From Bacteroidota bacterium (GTDB lineage Bacteria; Bacteroidota; Bacteroidia; Bacteroidales; Dysgonomonadaceae), in the NCBI GenBank assembly GCA_023388315.1, contig JAEWGM010000015.1:1-32395 (forward strand): a stretch of DNA of 32,395 nucleotides. The letters are read 5' to 3'. Every line of letters begins with the position of its first letter. Position 1 is the stretch's first letter. The translations under genes and the position numbers were made by a program. Shown here one piece after another: positions 1 to 6,901 of the stretch. Below the pieces are notes generated by a model that saw only the letters and a program-made list of their open reading frames with translations, was not told where the DNA came from and did no database searches.

Positions 1-126
1 GTAAACGAACAGGCAAAAGGAGCCGGGGGCAGAGCCGTTACGGGAGGAAAAGCGGCGGCAGCAGCCGGTGGTGCGGTAGCCGGAAACGTGGCGGGACGTA
101 TTCGCGGAATGTTAAAGAAGAAGTAA
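1..126 (+). CDS. traJ: TraJ, C-terminal 41 residues (partial)
   Basis: An open frame runs in from the left edge and ends with TAA. The 41 visible residues are rich in Gly and Ala and end in RGMLKKK. In Bacteroides-type conjugative transposons the gene directly upstream of traK is traJ, a polytopic inner-membrane mating-channel protein, so the call rests mainly on gene order. The start and membrane segments lie outside the window. Confidence 0.7.
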   Translation, partial: VNEQAKGAGGRAVTGGKAAAAAGGAVAGNVAGRIRGMLKKK

Positions 127-158
127 AGCCCCCTAAATCCCCCGAAAGGGGACTTTGG
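127..158. repeat. C-run/G-run palindrome, copy 1
   Basis: This begins directly after the traJ stop with AGCCCCCTAAATCCCCC followed by GAAAGGGGACTTT, so it can fold into a C-run/G-run hairpin. Related palindromes occur at 202-218, 2942-2971 and 11464-11487. Short C-run/G-run palindromes of this kind are common intergenic repeats in Bacteroidota genomes. It may also act as a weak transcript end or processing site between traJ and traK. Confidence 0.6.
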
Positions 159-183
159 GAAAAACAAATCATTAACCATTTCA

Positions 184-218
184 GAAACGGTTCCCCGCCG
201 TTTCCCCCTTTGGGGGAA
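184..218 (+). promoter_or_regulatory. Overlapping hairpins before traK
   Basis: Two hairpins share bases. GAAACGG (184-190) pairs with CCGTTTC (198-204), and TTCCCCC (202-208) pairs with GGGGGAA (212-218), so only one can form at a time. A few bases downstream lies AAAGGAGG, a strong ribosome site for traK and one of few true Shine-Dalgarno sites in the window. The arrangement looks like translational control or attenuation inside the tra operon, but this is inference from folding alone. Confidence 0.4.
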
Positions 219-236
219 TAAAAGGAGGCTTATATT

Positions 237-860
237 ATGGAATTTAAATCATTAAAAAATATCGAAACATCATTTAAGCAGATACGTCTTTACGCCATTA
301 TTTTTGGTGTATTGTGCCTGTTTGTGGTCGGCTTTGTCCTGTGGAAATCATACGGCTTTGCCGAAAAACAGCGGGAGAAAATCTATGTCCTGGATAACGG
401 TAAATCGTTGATGCTGGCGCTTTCGCAAGATGCGGCAACCAACCGTCCGGTGGAAGTACGGGAACACGTCAGGCGTTTCCACGAATTGTTTTTTACCGTC
501 GCACCCGACAAAAATGCCATCGAAAGCAATATGAAACGCGCTTTTATGCTTGCCGATAAATCGGCTTATAATTACTACAAAGACTTGATGGAAAAAGGCT
601 ATTTCACGCGGATAATTTCGGGAAACATCAACCAACGCGTCGAGATAGACAGCATTGTATGCAATTTCGAAAGCTATCCTTACAAGGCGAAAACCTTTGC
701 ACGGCAATACATTATCCGTCAGAGCAACATCACGGAACGTTCGCTCGTAACCGATTGTGAACTGATAAACTCGGTGCGTTCCGACAACAATCCGCAGGGA
801 TTTACCTTGGAGCGATTCACTATACTGCAAAACCACGACATTCAAACCGTAAAGCGATGA
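237..860 (+). CDS. traK: Conjugative transposon protein TraK
   Basis: TraK is an inner-membrane component of the Bacteroidetes conjugation machine, usually regarded as the VirB8-like part of the type IV channel. The 207 residues fit the family length. A short cytoplasmic N-terminus (MEFKSLKNIETSFKQIR) precedes one membrane helix at about residues 19-37, and the rest is a periplasmic domain containing the FHELFFTVAPD stretch typical of the family. The start is fixed by a strong AAAGGAGG ribosome site. The stop overlaps the traL start as ATGA, which suggests translational coupling. Order traJ-K-L-M-N-O-Q matches CTnDOT-type elements. Confidence 0.93.
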   Translation: MEFKSLKNIETSFKQIRLYAIIFGVLCLFVVGFVLWKSYGFAEKQREKIYVLDNGKSLMLALSQDAATNRPVEVREHVRRFHELFFTVAPDKNAIESNMKRAFMLADKSAYNYYKDLMEKGYFTRIISGNINQRVEIDSIVCNFESYPYKAKTFARQYIIRQSNITERSLVTDCELINSVRSDNNPQGFTLERFTILQNHDIQTVKR

Positions 861-1114
861 TACGAGCGTACCTCAAACTGCACCTGTGGCTCAAAGCCCG
901 GTGCGAACGCCTGACTTTGCGTCAGCGAAAAATCTTTCTTTATAGTGTGAGTGGCATCCATTTTCTCTGTTGCATCGGGCTGATAATGCCGTTGTTTATT
1001 CCCGAAAAAGATGTAGGGAAAACGCACAAGGAAAACATTCCGGAACTGATAGACACGCCCATCCAAAAAGACAGTCTTTATCGATGCGAAACTTTTGAAC
1101 AAGAAACCACCTAA
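857..1114 (+). CDS. traL: Conjugative transposon protein TraL
   Basis: This is a small membrane protein of 85 residues between traK and traM, as in other Bacteroides-type conjugative elements (DUF3989/TraL family). A basic amphipathic N-terminus (MIRAYLKLHLWLKARCERLTLRQRK) is followed by one membrane helix at about residues 27-48 and a short polar tail. It starts inside the traK stop (ATGA), so it is probably translated by re-initiation. Its exact role in the channel is unknown. Confidence 0.85.
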   Translation: MIRAYLKLHLWLKARCERLTLRQRKIFLYSVSGIHFLCCIGLIMPLFIPEKDVGKTHKENIPELIDTPIQKDSLYRCETFEQETT

Positions 1115-1126
1115 AAACCAATAACT

Positions 1127-2506
1127 ATGAACAATGAAAAAGAACAAAATCAAGAAAACCTTCCGATTGAGCAAACGGCTCATTCCAAACAAGGAGAAAC
1201 GGAAAAACAAGGAAAATCCGAAAAACGAAGCGCTTTCAAACAACTTTCCCCGCAAGAACGGGAAAAACTAAAAAAAGCCGGTGTTTTCAGTGCGCTGGGC
1301 ATTCTGTTTGTCTTGGTTATGTGGATAATCTTTGCGCCTTCCGCCGATGAAAAGAAAAAAGCGGAAGAGCAAATCGGGCTGAACAACGATATTCCGCAAG
1401 CGTCCAATCTCGAATTGCCCGATGATAAGCTGAAAGCGTACGATTTGGGAACAGACTTGGATAAAGAGAACGACCGCCAAGATATGCTGGGAAATTTGTA
1501 CGACTATTTCGACCGGGAAAGCGAAAATAGAAACAATGCTTTATCGGATAACGAAACCGAAAATGACGACCCGGTAGCAAAATCGGTCAGCCAGTACCAA
1601 GAAACCACGCGGATGTTGCAGTCGTTTAACGAACCGCCGGCTTACGACCCCGAAAAGGAACAACTGTGGAACGAAGTAACCGAGCTGCGCAACAAACTTA
1701 TTGAGTTGGAAGAGAGCAAAAACGAGGAGGACGACCACATCGAACTGATGGAAAAATCGTATCAGCTGGCAGCCAAGTACCTGCCGCAAAACCAACAAGC
1801 GACACCGATTAATCCCTTTGAAACCGCTATTGAGCGTGGAATGAACGACCCGATTCCCAATGCCCACGCCAAAGCGGAAGCCAAAGAGCCGATTTTTGTC
1901 GTATTACCCGATACAAAGAATGTGGTATCGGCACTTTATCAGGAGGTTCCCGACAGCGTTTTTATTGCGGAACAATCACAAGAACGCAACCGCTCATTTA
2001 TTTCAGTCGCGGAAATCGCCAACGAAACGCCCGACAAAAACACGCTAAAAGTTTCCGTTCACGAAACGATTACACTCAAAGACGGCGAAACTGTTCGTTT
2101 ACGCTTGTTGGAAACGGCTCGCGTTGCTAATCTGCACCTGCCGAAAAACAAAATCCTGACTGCCACAGCCAAAATTCAAGGCAATCGTTTGACGCTTTCG
2201 GTAACCCATATCGAACAACAAGGGCGGATAATTGTGGTCAATCTCTCGGCGTATGACTTGGACGGACAAGCGGGCATCTTTATTCCCCATTCCGAAGAGA
2301 TGAACGCCGTGAAAGAGGTCGTTGCCGGAATGGGACAATCGGCAGGAACGAGTTTCACTTTCAACTCTTCTGCCGGACAACAGCTTGCCGCCGATGCCGG
2401 AAAGGGTGTGATGCAGGGTGCGTCGCAATACCTGAACAAGAAAATGCGGGAAGTGAAAGTAACCGTAAAAAGCGGACACTTGCTTTACCTGATAGCAAAC
2501 AAATAA
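1127..2506 (+). CDS. traM: Conjugative transposon protein TraM
   Basis: TraM is the VirB10-like component that spans from the inner membrane towards the outer-membrane part of the mating channel. The 459 residues begin with a highly charged cytoplasmic tail rich in Glu, Lys and Gln, then one membrane helix at about 52-70 (GVFSALGILFVLVMWIIF). A long acidic, partly coiled linker follows, and the conserved C-terminal domain lies after about residue 300, with LRLLETARVANLHLPKN and VNLSAYDLDGQAGIFIPHSEE. It starts 12 nt after traL and is surely co-transcribed with it. Confidence 0.93.
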   Translation: MNNEKEQNQENLPIEQTAHSKQGETEKQGKSEKRSAFKQLSPQEREKLKKAGVFSALGILFVLVMWIIFAPSADEKKKAEEQIGLNNDIPQASNLELPDDKLKAYDLGTDLDKENDRQDMLGNLYDYFDRESENRNNALSDNETENDDPVAKSVSQYQETTRMLQSFNEPPAYDPEKEQLWNEVTELRNKLIELEESKNEEDDHIELMEKSYQLAAKYLPQNQQATPINPFETAIERGMNDPIPNAHAKAEAKEPIFVVLPDTKNVVSALYQEVPDSVFIAEQSQERNRSFISVAEIANETPDKNTLKVSVHETITLKDGETVRLRLLETARVANLHLPKNKILTATAKIQGNRLTLSVTHIEQQGRIIVVNLSAYDLDGQAGIFIPHSEEMNAVKEVVAGMGQSAGTSFTFNSSAGQQLAADAGKGVMQGASQYLNKKMREVKVTVKSGHLLYLIANK

Positions 2507-2537
2507 TCAATTTTATAACTCAAAAAATATCAACAAA

Positions 2538-3467
2538 ATGAAAATCAAACAACTATTTTTAGCAGCTGTTTTGCTTTTTGGAGCAATCGCAACCAACGCC
2601 CAAATCGGTTCGGGCGACCTGTATCAGGGGGTGAGCCGAACAATTCCCAACGGCAGAGTAGTACTGCCTTACGGCTTGGATGTAACTTACGAGAAAACCG
2701 TCCATTTAATCTTTCCCGCTCAAATCCGATACGTGGATTTGGGCAGTTCCAACCTGATTGCCGGCAAAGCGGAAGATGCCGACAACGTACTTCGGGTAAA
2801 AGCCGCCGTGCGCGATTTTGAAACCGAAACCAATCTGAGTGTTATTTGCGAAGACGGCAGTTTTTACGCTTTTAACGTGAAATACGCCGAAGAACCGGAA
2901 CGGCTGAATATCGAGATGCAGGACTTTCTGCATTCTGGTACAGCCCCCCACCCCCCCAAAGGGGGGCTTAACGGCGATATTTACTTCAAGGAACTCGGAA
3001 GCGAATCACCTGTTTTAGTGAAGCTGATTATGAAAACCATTTGGCAGAACGACCGTCGGGAAATCAAACATATCGGCAGTAAAAAGTTTGGCGTGCAGTT
3101 TTTGTTGCGTGGATTGTATTCACACAATGGCTTGCTGTATTTTCATTTGCAGACAAAAAACCAAAGCCAAATGCCGTTCAGCATTGATTTTATCACGTTC
3201 AAAGTCGTGGATAAAAAAGTGGCGAAACGAACCGCCATCCAGGAACAAATCCTGCAACCTTTGCGAGCCTACAACGATATTACCCGCATCGGAGGATTGC
3301 AAACGCAACGTTCCATATTTGCATTGGAACAATTCACATTGCCTGATGATAAAGTGCTGGAAGTAACGCTTTTTGAGCAGAATGGAGGACGCCACCAAAC
3401 GTTTATCGTGGAAAACGAGGACTTAATCCGTGCCAAAAACATTGATAACCTTAAACTAAAATTCTGA
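2538..3467 (+). CDS. traN: Conjugative transposon protein TraN
   Basis: TraN (DUF4138 family) is a periplasmic or outer-membrane-associated channel component comparable to VirB9. It has a clear signal peptide (MKIKQLFLAAVLLFGAIATNAQ) and the expected length of about 310 residues. Family features include the N-terminal beta-rich block and the LGSESPVLVKLIMKTIWQNDRR segment. The stretch TAPHPPKGGLNG is encoded by a C-run/G-run palindrome that seems to have been added in frame. The stop overlaps the traO start by one base (TGATG). Confidence 0.93.
   Translation: MKIKQLFLAAVLLFGAIATNAQIGSGDLYQGVSRTIPNGRVVLPYGLDVTYEKTVHLIFPAQIRYVDLGSSNLIAGKAEDADNVLRVKAAVRDFETETNLSVICEDGSFYAFNVKYAEEPERLNIEMQDFLHSGTAPHPPKGGLNGDIYFKELGSESPVLVKLIMKTIWQNDRREIKHIGSKKFGVQFLLRGLYSHNGLLYFHLQTKNQSQMPFSIDFITFKVVDKKVAKRTAIQEQILQPLRAYNDITRIGGLQTQRSIFALEQFTLPDDKVLEVTLFEQNGGRHQTFIVENEDLIRAKNIDNLKLKF
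2942..2971. repeat. C-run/G-run palindrome inside traN, copy 3
   Basis: The palindrome AGCCCCCC...GGGGGGCT lies wholly within the traN coding region and stays open in the traN frame, encoding APHPPKGGL. It closely resembles the intergenic palindromes at 127-158 and 11464-11487. The low-complexity run of C then G is unlike the surrounding tra sequence. This suggests that a short mobile palindrome entered a loop of TraN without breaking the frame. Confidence 0.65.
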
Positions 3468-4036
3468 TGAAAAAATTGACGCTGATTTTTGTGATGACGG
3501 TGGCGATAGCTACCGCATCACACGCCCAACGCCTTATTCCCGGACAACGGGGATTGCAGTTGTCCGTTGGTGTGCCGATTACCGAAAACAAAATGTTTGA
3601 GAATGGAAATTTCGTGTGTGAATTGGCAATGACCGTCAACCATAAACGCGCCAATCAATGGCTGTTTGGATTGGAATACGCCAAGAAAAACTTCGCTTAT
3701 CGAGACACCAAACTTCCTGCCGAAACATTCGCTTTTGAGGGCGGCTATATGCTCAATCTTTTTTCCGATGCCGGAAAGAACGTGTTACTAAACACGGGAA
3801 TTACGGCCGTTGTCGGCTACGAAACCGTCAATCGGGGCGAAAAACTCTTGCCCGACGGTGCAACTTTGCTCACAAAAGACCGCTTTGTTTACGGTGGTGC
3901 GTACCATTTGGCATTGGATATTTTCGTAACCGACAATCTTGTGTTTTTCGTGAAAGGAAAATGCAATGTGTTGTGGGGAAGCGGTGTGGAAAGGTTTCGT
4001 CCGCAAATTTCAACAGGAATAAAACTGTTTTTTTAA
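3467..4036 (+). CDS. traO: Conjugative transposon protein TraO
   Basis: TraO is a secreted outer-membrane-type protein of the conjugation operon. The 189 residues begin with a signal peptide (MKKLTLIFVMTVAIATASHAQ). The rest is beta-strand rich with alternating hydrophobic residues and ends in GIKLFF, a terminal Phe as in small outer-membrane barrels. It is translationally coupled to traN through a TGATG overlap. Length and order fit the family. Confidence 0.9.
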   Translation: MKKLTLIFVMTVAIATASHAQRLIPGQRGLQLSVGVPITENKMFENGNFVCELAMTVNHKRANQWLFGLEYAKKNFAYRDTKLPAETFAFEGGYMLNLFSDAGKNVLLNTGITAVVGYETVNRGEKLLPDGATLLTKDRFVYGGAYHLALDIFVTDNLVFFVKGKCNVLWGSGVERFRPQISTGIKLFF

Positions 4037-4062
4037 CAATGAAAACGAACAATAAAATAACT

Positions 4063-4500
4063 ATGAAACGTAAAATAATCAACAATCTATGGGTGGTGGG
4101 AGTGCTGCTCGCTGCCGGGTTTTGTCTATCTGCTTGCAATAGCGAGCTGGACGTTCAACAGGCTTATGAATTTGATATTCAAACGATGCCGGTGCGAAAA
4201 GAAATCAACCAAAACGAAACCATCGAAATCCGTTGTTCTCTAATTGAGAAAGGCACGTTTGCCGATAATCGTTACACGATAAGATTTTTTCAAAGCGAGG
4301 GCTACGGCGAGTTAAAATTAGGAAAAGACGGTGAAGCTTTTCTACCTAACAATCGTTATCCCTTGCTGGAGAAAGAGTTTAGGCTGTATTATACGTCAAA
4401 GTCTGCCGAAAGTCAGACGTTTGAAGTGGTCGTTGCCGATAGTTTCGGGAATGAAAAGCGGTTGGAGTTTGGGTTTAATACGAAACGAGAAGAACTGTAA
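4063..4500 (+). CDS. traQ: Conjugative transposon protein TraQ (DUF3872 lipoprotein)
   Basis: This is a predicted lipoprotein of about 145 residues of the DUF3872/TraQ family, with conserved stretches YEFDIQTMPV, ETIEIRCSL, YTIRFFQSEGYGELKL and YPLLEKEFRLYYTS. The start MKRKIINN gives a classic lipoprotein signal ending at LSAC. An upstream in-frame ATG at 4039, two bases after the traO stop, would add eight polar residues and cannot be excluded. traP, the primase gene often found between traO and traQ, is absent. A strong terminator follows, so this is probably the last tra gene of the transcript. Confidence 0.88.
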   Translation: MKRKIINNLWVVGVLLAAGFCLSACNSELDVQQAYEFDIQTMPVRKEINQNETIEIRCSLIEKGTFADNRYTIRFFQSEGYGELKLGKDGEAFLPNNRYPLLEKEFRLYYTSKSAESQTFEVVVADSFGNEKRLEFGFNTKREEL

Positions 4501-4524
4501 TAGATAAATATATTTTATATTATT

Positions 4525-4565
4525 AGGCAACAAATATACTCTGAAATATTTGTTGCCTTTTTTAA
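4525..4565 (+). terminator. Rho-independent terminator of the tra operon
   Basis: A perfect 13-bp stem, AGGCAACAAATAT paired with ATATTTGTTGCCT, with an 8-nt loop runs straight into a T-run. It lies 25 nt after the traQ stop and isolates the cargo operon downstream from tra transcription. Confidence 0.88.
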
Positions 4566-4578
4566 TTTAATGGTTTTA

Positions 4579-4633
4579 TTTGATTTTGATAATCAAACAG
4601 TGATGATTTTTTGTTTTAAAATCACTATCTTTG
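4579..4633 (+). promoter_or_regulatory. Candidate promoter/operator of the cargo operon
   Basis: TATCTTTG at 4626-4633 matches the Bacteroidota -7 box TAnnTTTG. A TTTG at 4610-4613 is too close (12 nt) for a standard -33 box, so the -33 is weak or absent. Upstream, TTTGATT-TTGAT-AATCAAA (4579-4597) is a perfect 7-bp inverted repeat that could bind a regulator. The leader to the methyltransferase start is about 160 nt and AT-rich. No regulator gene is visible in the cargo operon itself. Confidence 0.4.
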
Positions 4634-4797
4634 TATACTTGTATAAAATATAATCTGATTTTAATTCGTCCCGATTTTATAGGATGCTATAAACTTTACT
4701 TGGAATAAAAAAATTATTAAATCTAATGGTGCATTTAGTTCATAACGTCCGTTAAACAGATTTGCATATACATAACAAACAAACGAATAATTTAATA

Positions 4798-5847
4798 ATG
4801 AGCTTATTAGGTATTGACATATTTAGCGGAATTGGAGGATTGAGCCTTGGAGCAATTAACGCAGGTATTAATGTTCGATTTGCTTTTGAAAAAGATAAAT
4901 ATGCTGCTAAAACATATGTAAGAAACCACCCTCATACTAAAATGATTTGTGAGGATATAAGAAATGTTGACCCACTTAAATATGTAACTGAAAGTCCTTT
5001 CATAATTTTTGGAGGCCCTCCCTGTCAGGGTTTTTCAGTCTCAAATAAACAAAGTAGGGATAATAACAACCCTAACAATACTTTGTTTTATGAATTTTTA
5101 AGATTTGTAAATATTTTAAATCCGACGTGGTTTTTATTTGAAAATGTTGAAGGAATTACATCTTTTAACAAGGGAAAAACTATTAAACACATCATAGAAT
5201 TATTTGAAAAACTAGGCTACAATACAAGTTATGCTGTCCTTTATGCTTCAGATTACGGCGTGCCGCAACATAGAAATCGTCTCTTTATTGTTGGCAACAA
5301 TATAAATATAAAATTTGAATTTCCAAGTAAAAAAAATGCAGTTGTCACATTAGCAGAAGCAATATCAGATTTACCCGTTTTAGAGAACGGAGATAATATA
5401 GAATCTTTACCATACAGAGAGAATTCCAGCTTAAGTGAATATATCTTATTAATGAGGGGAAACTCAATTTTTTCAACACAAAATTATGTTTCTAGAAATT
5501 CAGATTACGTCATAGAAAGATATAAATATATAAAACAAGGAAAAAATTGGCGATCTATTCCGCCGCATTTAATGAGTAACTATAAAAATAAGAATAATTG
5601 TCATAGTGGCATATACAAGAGGCTTGATATGACTAAGCCTTCAATCGTGATATCTAATTATAGAAAAAATATGCTTATTCATCCAACTCAAGACAGGGGC
5701 CTTTCAGTAAGAGAAGCAGCAAGAATCCAAAGTTTCCCAGATAATTTCATTTTTGAAGGAACTATTCATCATATACAACAGCATATTGGTAATGCTGTCC
5801 CTCCATTATTAGCAAAATCCTTATTCAAACAAATATTGAGTTATTAA
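4798..5847 (+). CDS. DNA (cytosine-5-)-methyltransferase
   Basis: The 349-residue protein transfers a methyl group from S-adenosylmethionine to C5 of cytosine in a target site. All key motifs are present in standard order: motif I DIFSGIGG (8-14 region), IV GGPPCQGFS with catalytic Cys76, VI ENVEG (115-119), VIII QHRNRLFIVG (157-166), IX SVREAARIQSFPD, and X HIGNAVPPLLA. A target-recognition region lies at about 200-290. An ATG at 4762 would add 12 polar residues before MSLLGIDIFSG; the inner start matches the family better. No restriction nuclease is recognised nearby. The gene is first of four in a tight operon, one base before the HD gene, so methylation probably marks self DNA for that system. 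Much more AT-rich than the tra genes. Confidence 0.93.
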   Translation: MSLLGIDIFSGIGGLSLGAINAGINVRFAFEKDKYAAKTYVRNHPHTKMICEDIRNVDPLKYVTESPFIIFGGPPCQGFSVSNKQSRDNNNPNNTLFYEFLRFVNILNPTWFLFENVEGITSFNKGKTIKHIIELFEKLGYNTSYAVLYASDYGVPQHRNRLFIVGNNINIKFEFPSKKNAVVTLAEAISDLPVLENGDNIESLPYRENSSLSEYILLMRGNSIFSTQNYVSRNSDYVIERYKYIKQGKNWRSIPPHLMSNYKNKNNCHSGIYKRLDMTKPSIVISNYRKNMLIHPTQDRGLSVREAARIQSFPDNFIFEGTIHHIQQHIGNAVPPLLAKSLFKQILSY

Positions 5848-5848
5848 A

Positions 5849-6901
5849 ATGAATCTTCAGGCATATTATGAAAAGATAATAGATTTTTCAGAATTTCCAA
5901 ATGAGAATTACGTTAATCTATTCAAAACTTTAGTCCATATTTTTGAAACACAAATTCATCCTGAGATAAAAACAAAAATGTTGGAACTAGAGAAAGAAGG
6001 TTATTATAATGATCATGGAATTGAGCATATAAAAATGGTAATAGAGAGGGCTTCAAGAATAGTCGAAGTTTTCAGTGAAAATGAGACATCATTCAAACTC
6101 TCAGATTATGAATTATTCTTTCTTTTGATGAGTATACATTTACACGATACTGGTCATTTAATAGCTGAACGTAAAGAACACACTAACAAAGTTCATGAAG
6201 TGTTAACTCGATTCTGTGATAAATTATTGACCAGTGCTGAAAAAAGAACAATTGGGGATATTGCAAAAGCTCATGGTGGAAAAGATGACCCAATAGGGAA
6301 ATTAGTTGATGAACATATTTCAGATTTTGAAATTAGGACTCAATTATTGGCGGCAGTATTAAGACTTTCAGATGAATTAGCAGAAGACAAAACTAGAGCT
6401 TCATTAGGACTGCTGAGGCTAGAAGATGATGAACCAAATTGTCATATAAACAAATATAGCGAAGTTTATCATCGCTTTTCTGAAAGTTTAGATTCAATAC
6501 GTATACAAGGAAATGAAATAAAAATTTCATTTTGTGTAAGTAAAAAACAACTTGGTAGGATTTTTGAAAAAAAAAATGGAGTGACTATTGAAGAAACGTT
6601 ATTGCTTGATGAAATATATAAAAGAACTCATAAAACATTTTTAGAAACCCTATATTGCAATAGATTTTTTCCTGCTAAATCAAGGTTCAATGTGATAAAA
6701 ATTAAAATTGATTTATTAGGAAAATATGATGAATCTTTTAAAACAATTTCCTATGAATTAGTTGAAAAAGGTTATCCAACAACTGACGGAATCGAAAGCT
6801 TAATATTTGACCAAATAAAAGAAAATGGAGTAGTCTTAAATGGCGAATATTTTAAAGATATTATTAATGAGGAGGAAAAGTATGAAAAAAAATCCGTTTG
6901 A
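5849..6901 (+). CDS. HD-domain metal-dependent phosphohydrolase (conflict-system type)
   Basis: The 350-residue protein has an HD phosphohydrolase core with plausible metal ligands His60 (DHGIEH), His99-Asp100 (IHLHDTGH) and Asp175 (RLSDELAED), plus His103 and His142 (AHGG). RLSDELA is reminiscent of HD domains found in bacterial conflict operons beside ATPases. Residues after about 215 form a separate alpha/beta region of unknown role. Family chemistry is hydrolysis of phosphate esters, often nucleotides or nucleic-acid ends; the substrate here is unknown. It starts one base after the methyltransferase stop and overlaps the ATPase gene by 20 nt, pointing to coordinated expression. It could be the effector or a regulatory nucleotidase. 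Confidence 0.82.
   Translation: MNLQAYYEKIIDFSEFPNENYVNLFKTLVHIFETQIHPEIKTKMLELEKEGYYNDHGIEHIKMVIERASRIVEVFSENETSFKLSDYELFFLLMSIHLHDTGHLIAERKEHTNKVHEVLTRFCDKLLTSAEKRTIGDIAKAHGGKDDPIGKLVDEHISDFEIRTQLLAAVLRLSDELAEDKTRASLGLLRLEDDEPNCHINKYSEVYHRFSESLDSIRIQGNEIKISFCVSKKQLGRIFEKKNGVTIEETLLLDEIYKRTHKTFLETLYCNRFFPAKSRFNVIKIKIDLLGKYDESFKTISYELVEKGYPTTDGIESLIFDQIKENGVVLNGEYFKDIINEEEKYEKKSV

Noticed and set aside
4798..5847. Type II restriction-modification pair
   Set aside because: No adjacent protein shows a recognisable restriction nuclease motif such as PD-(D/E)xK, and the neighbours are an HD hydrolase, an ATPase and an unknown protein.
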